64,000 nucleotides of DNA from assembly GCA_964531695.1 (NCBI GenBank), contig CAZHEH010000006.1:38810-102809 (forward strand), in the 5' to 3' direction. The translations under genes and the position numbers were made by a program. Shown here piece after piece: positions 16,867 to 23,832 of this stretch (the first letter of the stretch is position 1; every line of letters begins with the position of its first letter). The notes below the pieces were generated by a model, which had not been told where the DNA came from, searched no databases, and saw only the letters and a program-made list of their open reading frames with translations. The DNA is from JAGXKT01 sp964531695. Its GTDB lineage: Bacteria > Planctomycetota > Phycisphaerae > SM23-33.

Positions 16867-18138
16867 ATGAAGCTCTTGCTCGTAGGCGGCGGGGGACGCG
16901 AACACGCGCTGGCGTGGAAGATGGCCCAGTCCCCGCTGTGCGACCGCATGTGGGCCGCGCCCGGCAACCCGGGGATCGCCCGGCACGCCGAGTGCGTTGA
17001 CGTTGCCGCCGGCGACGTGGACGGACTGGTGAAGCTTGCGACGGACAACGGCGTAGAGATGGTCGTGGTCGGCCCCGAGGACCCGCTTGCGGCCGGGCTC
17101 GGCGACGCCGTGCGCGATGCGGGCATGCTCTGTTTCGGCCCCACGGCCGAGGGCGCCCGCATCGAGTCCGACAAGGCCTACGCCAAGGAGCTGATGCGCT
17201 CGGCGGCGGTTCCCACGGCCGAGGCGCGGATCTTCACCGATCTCGCCGCCGCCAAGGAGTACGTGCTGTCTCGCGACCACGGCGTTGCGGTCAAGGCCTC
17301 GGGTCTGGCGGCCGGCAAGGGTGTGACCGTCTGCCCGGAGCCGTACCAGGCCGTGCGCCCGCTTGAGCGGATGATGCAGGAGCGCGTCTTCGGCGACGCG
17401 GGCAAGACCGTGCTCGTCGAGGAGTTGCTTGCCGGGCAGGAGGCGACGGTGCTGGCGCTTTGCGACGGCAAGAACATCTACGTCGCACCACCATTGCAGG
17501 ACCACAAGCCGGTCGGCGACGGCGACACCGGCCCGAACACCGGCGGAATGGGGGCCTACAGCCCCGTTCCCGCGATGGACGATGCAATGCTCCGTCGCGT
17601 GGACCGCGAGATCCTCGTGCCGATCGTGGACGCGATGCGGCGCGACTTCGGCCGCTACGAGGGCGTCCTGTACGCCGGGCTGATCCTCACGCCCGCCGGG
17701 CCCAAGGTCATCGAGTTCAACTGCCGCTTCGGCGACCCGGAATGCCAGCCGCTGATGATGCGGCTTCAGGGCGACCTCGTCGAGGCGATGGCCGCCACCG
17801 CGCGACACAAGCTCGGCGACGTCGAGTTGGGCTGGGCCCCCCGCCCGAGCGTCTGCGTCGTGATGGCCTCCGGCGGCTACCCCGGCGAATACGAAAAGGG
17901 ACACGTCATCGAAGGGCTCCCGGACGCCGAGGCGATGGAAGGCGTCGAGGTCTTTCAAGCCGGCACGGCCGAACGCGAGGACGGCAAAATCGTCACCGCC
18001 GGCGGACGCGTCCTCGGAGTGACCTCGCTCGGGAACACCATCGCCGACGCGCAGGAACGCGCCTACGCGGCCGTCGAGAAGATCCGCTGGCCAGACTGCC
18101 ACTGCCGGACGGACATCGCGGCGAAGGCGTTGGCGTAG
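16867..18138 (+). CDS. purD: Phosphoribosylamine-glycine ligase (GAR synthetase)
   Basis: 423 residues, the standard length. Catalyses ATP-dependent joining of phosphoribosylamine and glycine, step two of IMP synthesis. The glycine-rich start LLLVGGGGREHALAW, the ATP-grasp elements VAVKASGLAAGKGV and DHKPVGDGDTGPNTGGMGAY, and the metal/ATP residues in VIEFNCRFGDPECQ are all present. The start at 16867 has a GAAAGGA site (16852-16858) and begins directly with the Rossmann-like strand. No other pur gene is nearby. A small hairpin after the stop may end transcription. Confidence 0.97.
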   Translation: MKLLLVGGGGREHALAWKMAQSPLCDRMWAAPGNPGIARHAECVDVAAGDVDGLVKLATDNGVEMVVVGPEDPLAAGLGDAVRDAGMLCFGPTAEGARIESDKAYAKELMRSAAVPTAEARIFTDLAAAKEYVLSRDHGVAVKASGLAAGKGVTVCPEPYQAVRPLERMMQERVFGDAGKTVLVEELLAGQEATVLALCDGKNIYVAPPLQDHKPVGDGDTGPNTGGMGAYSPVPAMDDAMLRRVDREILVPIVDAMRRDFGRYEGVLYAGLILTPAGPKVIEFNCRFGDPECQPLMMRLQGDLVEAMAATARHKLGDVELGWAPRPSVCVVMASGGYPGEYEKGHVIEGLPDAEAMEGVEVFQAGTAEREDGKIVTAGGRVLGVTSLGNTIADAQERAYAAVEKIRWPDCHCRTDIAAKALA

Positions 18139-18168
18139 GGAGGGAGGTCTGGCTGCGGCCCGGAAAAG

Positions 18169-18184
18169 TAGGGTGATAACCCTA
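18169..18184 (+). terminator. Short hairpin after purD
   Basis: TAGGGT (18169-18174) pairs perfectly with ACCCTA (18179-18184) around a gata loop, followed by gattt. The stem is short and the T-run minimal, so termination would be weak. A second palindrome, gatttcggaaatc, follows directly. Confidence 0.35.
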
Positions 18185-18201
18185 GATTTCGGAAATCCGG
18201 G

Positions 18202-18230
18202 TTCACGAAATCGGGGCAACGTGATACAAT
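18202..18230 (+). promoter_or_regulatory. Promoter of the small coiled-coil gene
   Basis: TTCACG (18202-18207), 17 bases, TACAAT (18225-18230). Transcription would start near 18237, 44 bases before the ATG at 18281. It is embedded in a gaaatc-rich stretch resembling the repeat at 23007-23143. Confidence 0.5.
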
Positions 18231-18280
18231 TGAATCGCTTTGGAAGTGAGGAAAGGCCCTACACCGTATCGGAGGCGGCC

Positions 18281-18544
18281 ATGAACGAGGCAGCGATCCG
18301 CACGAAGCTCGATCAACTCCACGAGACCGTCAAGGGTTGGCCCTTGAACGGCATTGGAGCGTCCGGCGCGGGGGCGTCCGGCGCATATCTGTCCACCACT
18401 CAGGAAGATGCGAGCGTCGAGGAGCGTCTCGATCAACTGCGTCTGCAGGTGAAGTACCTGGTGTTCGACCTCGAGGCCACGCGGCGCGAGAATCGCTACC
18501 TCCGCCAGATGCTGGACAGCCGCCGCCGCGACGGCGAGCTGTAA
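18281..18544 (+). CDS. Small coiled-coil protein of unknown function
   Basis: 87 residues. A short first helix (MNEAAIRTKLDQLHETV), a Gly/Ala/Ser-rich linker with a repeated GASGAGASGA element, and a longer charged helix (VEERLDQLRLQVKYLVFDL and onward) predicted to form a coiled coil. It contains two similar KLDQL/RLDQL heptads, so it may self-associate. No family is recognised. The ATG at 18281 is chosen because of the GGAGG site at 18271-18275 and the promoter just upstream; an open frame reaching back to 18173 would cross that promoter. Codon usage matches the neighbours. Confidence 0.6.
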   Translation: MNEAAIRTKLDQLHETVKGWPLNGIGASGAGASGAYLSTTQEDASVEERLDQLRLQVKYLVFDLEATRRENRYLRQMLDSRRRDGEL

Positions 18545-18596
18545 CCCCGGCCGGCCCGGTCCGTCAAGCCCCCAAGCTCGCGTAACGCGCGATTGG

Positions 18597-18626
18597 TTGT
18601 GTCTTCGGCCGCGCCCGCGGTATGCT
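18597..18626 (+). promoter_or_regulatory. Promoter of the adenosyltransferase gene
   Basis: TTGTGT (18597-18602), 18 bases, TATGCT (18621-18626). This gives a leader of about 100 bases before the ATG at 18733. No cobalamin-riboswitch B12 box is recognised in it. Confidence 0.45.
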
Positions 18627-18732
18627 GCGCGGGGAAGCGGAGTCAGCCGGCTCTTCGGCGTGTGGGCTGCGGGGGGCCTTGCCCGCTGCCGCGAGCGGGT
18701 ACGGTGCTCCTTCTACGCCCCGCGGAAACGCA

Positions 18733-19293
18733 ATGAGCATCTACACTCGACAGGGCGACGACGGCCGGGCGGACCGCGGCGGCGAGCGGACCCCCAAAAG
18801 CGACCCGTTCTTCGAGGCGATCGGCACGGTGGACGAGCTGAACGCGCAGATCGGCTTGTGCCGCGCGGCCGGGGAGCCGCTGGGCCCGGAGTCGCCGATT
18901 GGCACGGCGCTGGGGGCGGCGCAGGGCGAGCTGCTGACGGTCTGCGAGCTGTTGGCCGTGGGAGCCGGCATGGTATCGGGCGGATCGGATGCCGAGGCGC
19001 GACTCGAAGCTGCGGCCGAGGGGGTCGAGCAGCGGATCGACGACGGCGAAGAGCGGCTCAGGGCCATGACGAGCTTCGTGTTGCCCGGCGGTTGCGAGGC
19101 ATCGGCCCGCTTGCATGTGGCGCGGACGGTCTGCCGACGGGCGGAGCGGCGGGTCGTCGCGGCCCGTCAGGCGGGCGCGGCCGTGCCCGAGCCGGTGCTT
19201 CGCTACCTGAACCGGCTGGGAGACCTGCTGTTCACGCTCGCCCGGGAGGCGAACGCCGCGGCCGGTGCGCCCGAGCAGGAGTGGCGGGCGTAG
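18733..19293 (+). CDS. PduO-type cob(I)alamin adenosyltransferase
   Basis: 186 residues. Transfers the adenosyl group of ATP to reduced cobalamin to make coenzyme B12. The family start is present in order (TRQGDDGRADRGGERTPKSD, then a TVDELNAQIGL helix), with the ATP-binding Asp/Arg residues. Near the C-terminus are the arginine-rich helix CRRAERRVV and YLNRLGDLLFTLAR. The ATG at 18733 gives the family start; an upstream in-frame ATG lies inside the -10 box. The last 45 bases fall in the 55-base sequence duplicated across the assembly gap, but the gene is complete before it. No B12-dependent enzyme is in the window. Confidence 0.92.
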   Translation: MSIYTRQGDDGRADRGGERTPKSDPFFEAIGTVDELNAQIGLCRAAGEPLGPESPIGTALGAAQGELLTVCELLAVGAGMVSGGSDAEARLEAAAEGVEQRIDDGEERLRAMTSFVLPGGCEASARLHVARTVCRRAERRVVAARQAGAAVPEPVLRYLNRLGDLLFTLAREANAAAGAPEQEWRA

Positions 19294-19458
19294 TCGCCGC
19301 CACNNNNNNNNNNNNNNNNNNNNNNNNNNNNNNNNNNNNNNNNNNNNNNNNNNNNNNNNNNNNNNNNNNNNNNNNNNNNNNNNNNNNNNNNNNNNNNNNN
19401 NNNGCGAACGCCGCGGCCGGTGCGCCCGAGCAGGAGTGGCGGGCGTAGTCGCCGCCAC
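19249..19458. other. Assembly gap with duplicated flanks
   Basis: One hundred N occupy 19304-19403. The 55 bases before the gap (19249-19303) are identical to the 55 bases after it (19404-19458). This is what remains when two contigs share a terminal k-mer but are scaffolded rather than merged. The second copy carries an artificial duplicate of the adenosyltransferase 3' end. The true sequence probably lacks 155 bases here. Confidence 0.85.
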
Positions 19459-19503
19459 AGGTGCCTGTCCCGGGGGCAATCCCGGTCACCGAGATCTCGC
19501 GGC

Positions 19504-21372
19504 CTATTCTTCGTCGCGCGGGCCACGGCGTCGGCCGTCCGGGCCGTAGATGTCGCCGCTTTCATCGGACTCGCTGCCCTCGTCCGATTCGCGGTCCTCG
19601 GCCTTCTCCTGCTCCGGCGGGGGCGGCGCGAGGTAGTCCGCGTCGATGACGGCCGTGCGGGCGAGCATGTCCCCGAGGCGCTGCCGGGCGCGCGTGAGCA
19701 CGGGCACGATCAACAGCAGGGGCAGCCCGATGGGCCAAGCCAGCTCGATCACCTTGACCAGGTTGCGCAACACCGCCTCCCGGAGGCCGGGCTTGCGGCC
19801 CTCCTCGTTGACCGTCGCCAGGTGCATCAGCCGCTTGCCGACGGTCGCGCCGAGCTTTAGCTCCATCACGATGCAGTAGCCAACGTACAGCACCATCGAG
19901 GCGATGTTGGCGTACGCCGCCCTCGGCGTTGCCATGGTCTGGCTCAACAGCGTGCCGACGGCCTCACCCGTGTCGTCCCAGTTCAGCTCGGGCATCGGCG
20001 GCCGGAAGATCGCGACCGCGAGGAAGGACCACGGCAGCAGGTCGATGAGCCCGGCGACGAGGCGCTTGCCGAGATGGGCCGGGCGGCGGCGCGCGGGCAG
20101 CAGGAACGGCCCGGCCGCCGTGCGGGGCCGCAGCAGGAAGATGGACAGCAGAATCGCCGCCATCACGCCCCACATGAAGTACTCCATGATGGCTCCGCCC
20201 GTGCCGTCCGGGGGCGGGTCGTCGAGCTTCTCGACGGCGCCGCGGTCTGTCAGTTCGCCGGAGAGCGAGCAGGCGGCCAGCTTCATCGCGCCGTCCTCTT
20301 GCCACACGAGCGCGACTTGGTCCGAGCCCAGGCGGCCGGCCAACGGCATCGCGTCGGCCGCCCAGGTGGCCGGCTCGTCGCCGCGGCGGACCCGCGAGAT
20401 GCGCCAGGTGCCCTCGTCGGCACCGTTGTTGGCGTGCCGGTACGATGCCAGATGCAGACCTCGGCGTCCGTCCTTCTCGGCGCCCGCCATCACGGCCGTG
20501 AGCTGCCCGCCGACGCCGAGCAGGGCCCGCAGCTCGCCCTCATCCAGGGCCGACGATACGTCCTCCCCAAGCGGCACGACCGCCCACGGGCCCTTGCCGT
20601 CCCCGCGGCTTCGGAGCAGAACCTGCCCGCCCGGCAGATACACGTACGCCGTGCCGCCGGCGATGCCCGTCCGGACACGCTCGACCTCCTCGAGCGACAT
20701 CCGGACCGGTTTGCCTTCCGGCGAGCGGACGTCGCCCAGGTGAACCCACTCGCCGGCGCCGAGCTGGAACAGGCCCAGGACGTACGCCGGGACGCCGGGA
20801 GGGGGTGAGTACGGGCCGCCGGCCGAAGCGATTCCGTCTTCCTCCGCCGGGCGCGTCTGGGGCTCGGGCGCGGGTCGCGTCGTCGCTCGCGTGGCGGGCT
20901 GGGCTTCCGCCGCCGGCCGTGTCTCCGGCTCGCCCGCCGGCTCCGGCTCCGGGGCCCTGCGCGACACGAATGCCACGACCGTCGGCGTACCGGAGACCAC
21001 GCCGAACTCCCGCGCCTCGCATAGTGCCAGGCAGCGCGGCTCGTCCGGCCATTGGTTGGACTCGGGCGCCTGTCCCGCCAAGGCCTGCCCCTCGAGGTCC
21101 AGCCGGCGGTGGTCTCCGTTGGTGAAGACCATGTGCAGGTTCCGGCCGACGGCCGTTACGGCGCGGGGCACGGGCGGGCCCCACTTGCCGCTCCATTGCC
21201 ATTCCATGCCGGAGGGCTTGTTGACCACGCGGAAGCCGGCGTCGGCGACGCGGACGAGCCACACGGCCTTGTCGTTTCCGGTGAGCAGGTGTTTCTCTTC
21301 GGCGCGTACGGCCGGGGCGAGCAGCGAAGCCGCCAGCAGTGCCGCTAGGATGCGAGGCGTCTGTCGGTTCAC
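19504..21372 (-). CDS. Secreted-domain RDD family membrane protein
   Basis: 622 residues. Starts with a signal peptide (cleavage near AVRA, residue 24), followed by a large extracytoplasmic region (25-390) with beta-propeller-like segments and a Pro/Thr/Arg linker near 150-190. One membrane helix follows (about 393-412), then an RDD domain (about 433-575) with HLGKRLVAGLIDLLPW and GATVGKRLMHLATV, and an acidic tail. RDD domains occur in small transporters and membrane modulators; the sensor-like outer domain is unusual. The start is a GTG whose last two bases form part of the preceding gene's TGA (GTGA overlap) with an AAAGGGG site, so translation is coupled to that gene. A much longer open frame upstream is a shadow of the preceding gene. 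Confidence 0.75.
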   Translation of the reverse strand: MNRQTPRILAALLAASLLAPAVRAEEKHLLTGNDKAVWLVRVADAGFRVVNKPSGMEWQWSGKWGPPVPRAVTAVGRNLHMVFTNGDHRRLDLEGQALAGQAPESNQWPDEPRCLALCEAREFGVVSGTPTVVAFVSRRAPEPEPAGEPETRPAAEAQPATRATTRPAPEPQTRPAEEDGIASAGGPYSPPPGVPAYVLGLFQLGAGEWVHLGDVRSPEGKPVRMSLEEVERVRTGIAGGTAYVYLPGGQVLLRSRGDGKGPWAVVPLGEDVSSALDEGELRALLGVGGQLTAVMAGAEKDGRRGLHLASYRHANNGADEGTWRISRVRRGDEPATWAADAMPLAGRLGSDQVALVWQEDGAMKLAACSLSGELTDRGAVEKLDDPPPDGTGGAIMEYFMWGVMAAILLSIFLLRPRTAAGPFLLPARRRPAHLGKRLVAGLIDLLPWSFLAVAIFRPPMPELNWDDTGEAVGTLLSQTMATPRAAYANIASMVLYVGYCIVMELKLGATVGKRLMHLATVNEEGRKPGLREAVLRNLVKVIELAWPIGLPLLLIVPVLTRARQRLGDMLARTAVIDADYLAPPPPEQEKAEDRESDEGSESDESGDIYGPDGRRRGPRDEE

Positions 21373-22451
21373 TGTCGGCCCCTTTCTGGTCGTGCGGGCT
21401 GGATCCCTCGGTCGACCTGTATGACCCGACCGGCGGGCGGCTCGAAGCGGCACGCGTCGCGGTCCCAGCGGTCCTCGGTGGTCCCGTCGCTCAGGCGCAG
21501 CTCGATCCGGCGAACCGGGTTGTGCGGGCGAGGCGCCGGCTCGCCTTCCGGCCCCCGCTCCGGCGGCCAGTCCACGCGCTCGATGACGATGTGTGTGGCC
21601 ATCACCGGCCGGTTCGCCTCGTCCGCGGCGGGCTCGGGCTCCGGCTCCTCGTCGATCGCGTCGAGGTTCTCGCCGCCGAGCCACGCGTCGGCGGGGTCGA
21701 CTTCCTCCTCCGGCTCGCCGCCGATCGGACCTGCCACCGGCGCGTAGTCGCTCAGCTCGGCCCGCATGACCACGCGGCCGTCGGGTGAGAGGAACTCCAC
21801 GCGGAATGGCCGCCGGGGCTCGCCCTCGGCCCAACGGAAGTACATCCGGCGGCGGAAGCCGATGCGCCCGCTCGCCGGCAGCCGGTCCACGTACGTCAGC
21901 ACGTAGGCCTGCGGATCGCGGCTCATCGTCAGCGCGACGCTCGGCAGCTCGGACAGGTCGCGCGGGAGTTCACTTACGGTCAGCACCGCCAGTAGCTGGT
22001 TCGGGTCGAACGGCAGCCCCTCGATTCCCGGCGCCCCGGCCAGTTCCTGCCGGCCCCAGTACGCCTCGCCCCCGCCCCGCAGCGTATGCCAGAAGTAGTA
22101 CACGCCCTGTTGGGCGCTAGAGCCGAGCCGGAACAGCTCGACGCCGGCGATCTCCCGGCCGATCAGCACGAAGTCGTGCGGCCCGGCCGGGCGCTGCCCC
22201 TTGCCCAGCAGCAGCAGGCCGTTCGGCGAGGCCAGCGGGCTCGCAGAGCCCCACGTGAGCGCCCAGCCGTCCTCGTTCTCCAACGTGACGCTCATGCGAA
22301 CCCGCGCCCACAGCCGCGGCACGCGCTCGGCATTGGCGTTGTGCTCCGCCACGAGCCGCTCGACGGGCACCTGCGGCGGGAGCGTCGCGCAGCCGCCGAG
22401 CAACGCCGCGACCAGCACGGCCGGCACGATCCGTGCGCATCGAGCGTTCAT
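21369..22451 (-). CDS. Lipoprotein of unknown function
   Basis: 360 residues. A clear lipoprotein signal with lipobox LLGGC (Cys21). The mature protein begins with ATLPPQVPVERLVAEHNANA, followed by a beta-rich domain reminiscent of outer-membrane lipid-binding folds (many alternating strands such as YYFWHTLRGGGEAYWG and RIGFRRRMYFRW). An acidic Glu/Pro segment lies near 260-295. No named family is recognised with certainty. It is coupled at both ends: its ATG overlaps the upstream gene's stop (ATGA) and its TGA overlaps the downstream GTG. The three genes thus form one unit: zinc-ribbon protein, lipoprotein, RDD membrane protein. Confidence 0.7.
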   Translation of the reverse strand: MNARCARIVPAVLVAALLGGCATLPPQVPVERLVAEHNANAERVPRLWARVRMSVTLENEDGWALTWGSASPLASPNGLLLLGKGQRPAGPHDFVLIGREIAGVELFRLGSSAQQGVYYFWHTLRGGGEAYWGRQELAGAPGIEGLPFDPNQLLAVLTVSELPRDLSELPSVALTMSRDPQAYVLTYVDRLPASGRIGFRRRMYFRWAEGEPRRPFRVEFLSPDGRVVMRAELSDYAPVAGPIGGEPEEEVDPADAWLGGENLDAIDEEPEPEPAADEANRPVMATHIVIERVDWPPERGPEGEPAPRPHNPVRRIELRLSDGTTEDRWDRDACRFEPPAGRVIQVDRGIQPARPERGRQ

Positions 22452-22948
22452 TCCTCGATCTCCATGATCTGGTGGAGCTGGTCGCCGACCTCGGCGATCT
22501 TCTCCTCGTCCAAGTTCGGGTCCACGACCTCGCACGTCTCGTCGCTGCCTCTCAGGTGCATCTGCCAGACCTCGCGGCCGTGCGGGTCGGTCCGGCTGCG
22601 GTCGTAGATCAGCCGCTTCTTGCGCATCAGGATGAGCGCGAGCACAAAGCGGAAGTTGACCTTCGCGGGGTCCTCGGCGCCGGCGAGCCGCTCGAAGAAG
22701 TTTATGAGAACGTCATCGTCGACGAAGAGCTTCTTCTTCTCGTTCGGCTCGGGCACGCGGGCTCGCCATTGGCCGAGCGGGGTCGAGTCGCCGCCCCAGG
22801 CGTCCCAGCACTCGGGGCAGTAGTCATGCCGTTGAAGCTCCTCGCCCTGCTCGATCACCGTGGCGACATAGCCCTCACCGGGGGCCAGCTCGCGCTCGCA
22901 CGCGGCACAACGGCCGGTCACCTTGCTGATGTTGTAGTCCTTCGGCAT
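22448..22948 (-). CDS. Zinc-ribbon protein of unknown function
   Basis: 166 residues. Residues 13-60 hold a zinc-ribbon-like pair, CAAC and CPEC (CPECWDAWGG), separated by a GEGYVATVIEQG strand pair. The rest is helical, with a conserved-looking FRFVLALILMRKKRL segment and an acidic C-terminus. The ATG at 22948 follows a TTGC-type promoter on the minus strand (22965-22993); the open frame upstream runs through repetitive intergenic DNA. It is the first gene of the coupled trio, overlapping the lipoprotein start by four bases. Cytoplasmic, possibly regulatory or RNA/protein binding, but no function is established. Confidence 0.7.
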   Translation of the reverse strand: MPKDYNISKVTGRCAACERELAPGEGYVATVIEQGEELQRHDYCPECWDAWGGDSTPLGQWRARVPEPNEKKKLFVDDDVLINFFERLAGAEDPAKVNFRFVLALILMRKKRLIYDRSRTDPHGREVWQMHLRGSDETCEVVDPNLDEEKIAEVGDQLHQIMEIEE

Positions 22949-22964
22949 GGTTCGCTCGCCGCAC

Positions 22965-22993
22965 AGATTACAACGATTGGGCGGCCAAGGCAC
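22965..22993 (-). promoter_or_regulatory. Promoter of the zinc-ribbon/lipoprotein/RDD trio
   Basis: On the minus strand: GTGCCT (22993-22988), 17 bases, TAATCT (22970-22965). Transcription would start about 10 bases before the ATG at 22948. Confidence 0.4.
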
Positions 22994-23006
22994 GAGAGCG
23001 GAGAAG

Positions 23007-23143
23007 GCAAATCCGAAATACGAAACCCGAAATCCGAGGCAGGCAGCAAAAAAGCAAACGGCAACCGGCAAATGCTGCCGCGGCATTCCTTCCGCGGCGC
23101 GGCCGTGGGGGTCGGATTGGGCCGATTCGGATTTCGAGCTTCG
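23007..23143. repeat. Degenerate intergenic repeat with inverted arms (aaatccgaaatac family)
   Basis: Left arm 23007-23039 is built of loose gaaatccga/gaaatacga units. Right arm 23124-23143, read on the opposite strand, gives gcgaagctcgaaatccg. The core between the arms is about 85 bases. Related gaaatc-rich sequence occurs near 18184-18216. Confidence 0.5.
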
Positions 23144-23155
23144 CGCCCCGGCTCG

Positions 23156-23773
23156 TCAACTCGCGGCCGCCGCCTCGAGTTCGGCCAGCAGCTTCTCAGC
23201 GGTCGCCAGATCATCGGCCGAGCTTTGCCGGACCTGCGCCGCCGCGTCGGCGTCTGCGACCTGCGGCACGTTGATCCGCACATTGCCGTCGCTCACGCGG
23301 CAGGCCGCCACCGCCAGCACGCCCGCGGCCACGAGGTCCGATACCAGGTGCGGGTTGCTGATCGGCGCCAGTTGCTTCAGGTCGCGCAGCAGCGCGACGC
23401 ACAGCTTGCTGACTTCCCGCGGTACGTCGATCGCTGCGGCCAGCGCCGCCTGCGAGGCCCGGTCTTTGGCCGGGCCCTCGTCCATCTTCTTCGCGTCCCG
23501 GTAGAGCCCGTAAGCGGATGCGTCCTCGCCCACCAGCCGCTCGAACATCTCCCGCGCCCGCTCCAGCCGCGCGGCGATTCGCTCGTGCGCGTCGGCGTGT
23601 TCGGCGTACTTCTCCTTGCCACGCGTGTAGCTCAGCGCCATCTCGCCCAGCGCCGCGCCCAGCGCGCCGACGACGCCCGCGACGGCTCCGCCTCCGGGCG
23701 TGGCCTGCTTGCCGGCCGTGGCGGCGATGAACTCCCGAACGGAGAGCCCCAGCAACTTATCGACTTCGCTCAT
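23156..23773 (-). CDS. Cyclodeaminase (FTCD C-terminal domain) protein
   Basis: 205 residues, matching the stand-alone cyclodeaminase/cyclohydrolase domain of formiminotransferase-cyclodeaminase and the FchA family. Such enzymes convert formimino-THF to methenyl-THF or interconvert methenyl- and formyl-THF. The all-helical fold starts with the family signature TPGGGAVAGVVGALGAALGE, then the YTRGKEKYAEH element and EDASAYGLYRDAKK. The ATG at 23773 gives the natural N-terminus; open frame further upstream is the shadow of the M16 gene. No other folate gene is adjacent, so the role is one-carbon metabolism in general. Confidence 0.85.
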   Translation of the reverse strand: MSEVDKLLGLSVREFIAATAGKQATPGGGAVAGVVGALGAALGEMALSYTRGKEKYAEHADAHERIAARLERAREMFERLVGEDASAYGLYRDAKKMDEGPAKDRASQAALAAAIDVPREVSKLCVALLRDLKQLAPISNPHLVSDLVAAGVLAVAACRVSDGNVRINVPQVADADAAAQVRQSSADDLATAEKLLAELEAAAAS

Positions 23774-23832
23774 TCCAGCACCCTCGAGTCCACGGATCAC
23801 ACGGACCTCACGAGTACGCCTGCCTGCCACGG

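Noticed and set aside
18627..18732. Cobalamin riboswitch before the adenosyltransferase
   Set aside because: The leader is too short and no B12-box-like sequence was recognised.
19294..19503. ORFs spanning the N gap
   Set aside because: They depend on undefined bases and a duplicated assembly overlap.
21373..21834. N-terminal extension of the RDD gene
   Set aside because: This part overlaps the lipoprotein gene in another frame; the coupled GTG at 21372 gives a proper signal peptide and ribosome site.
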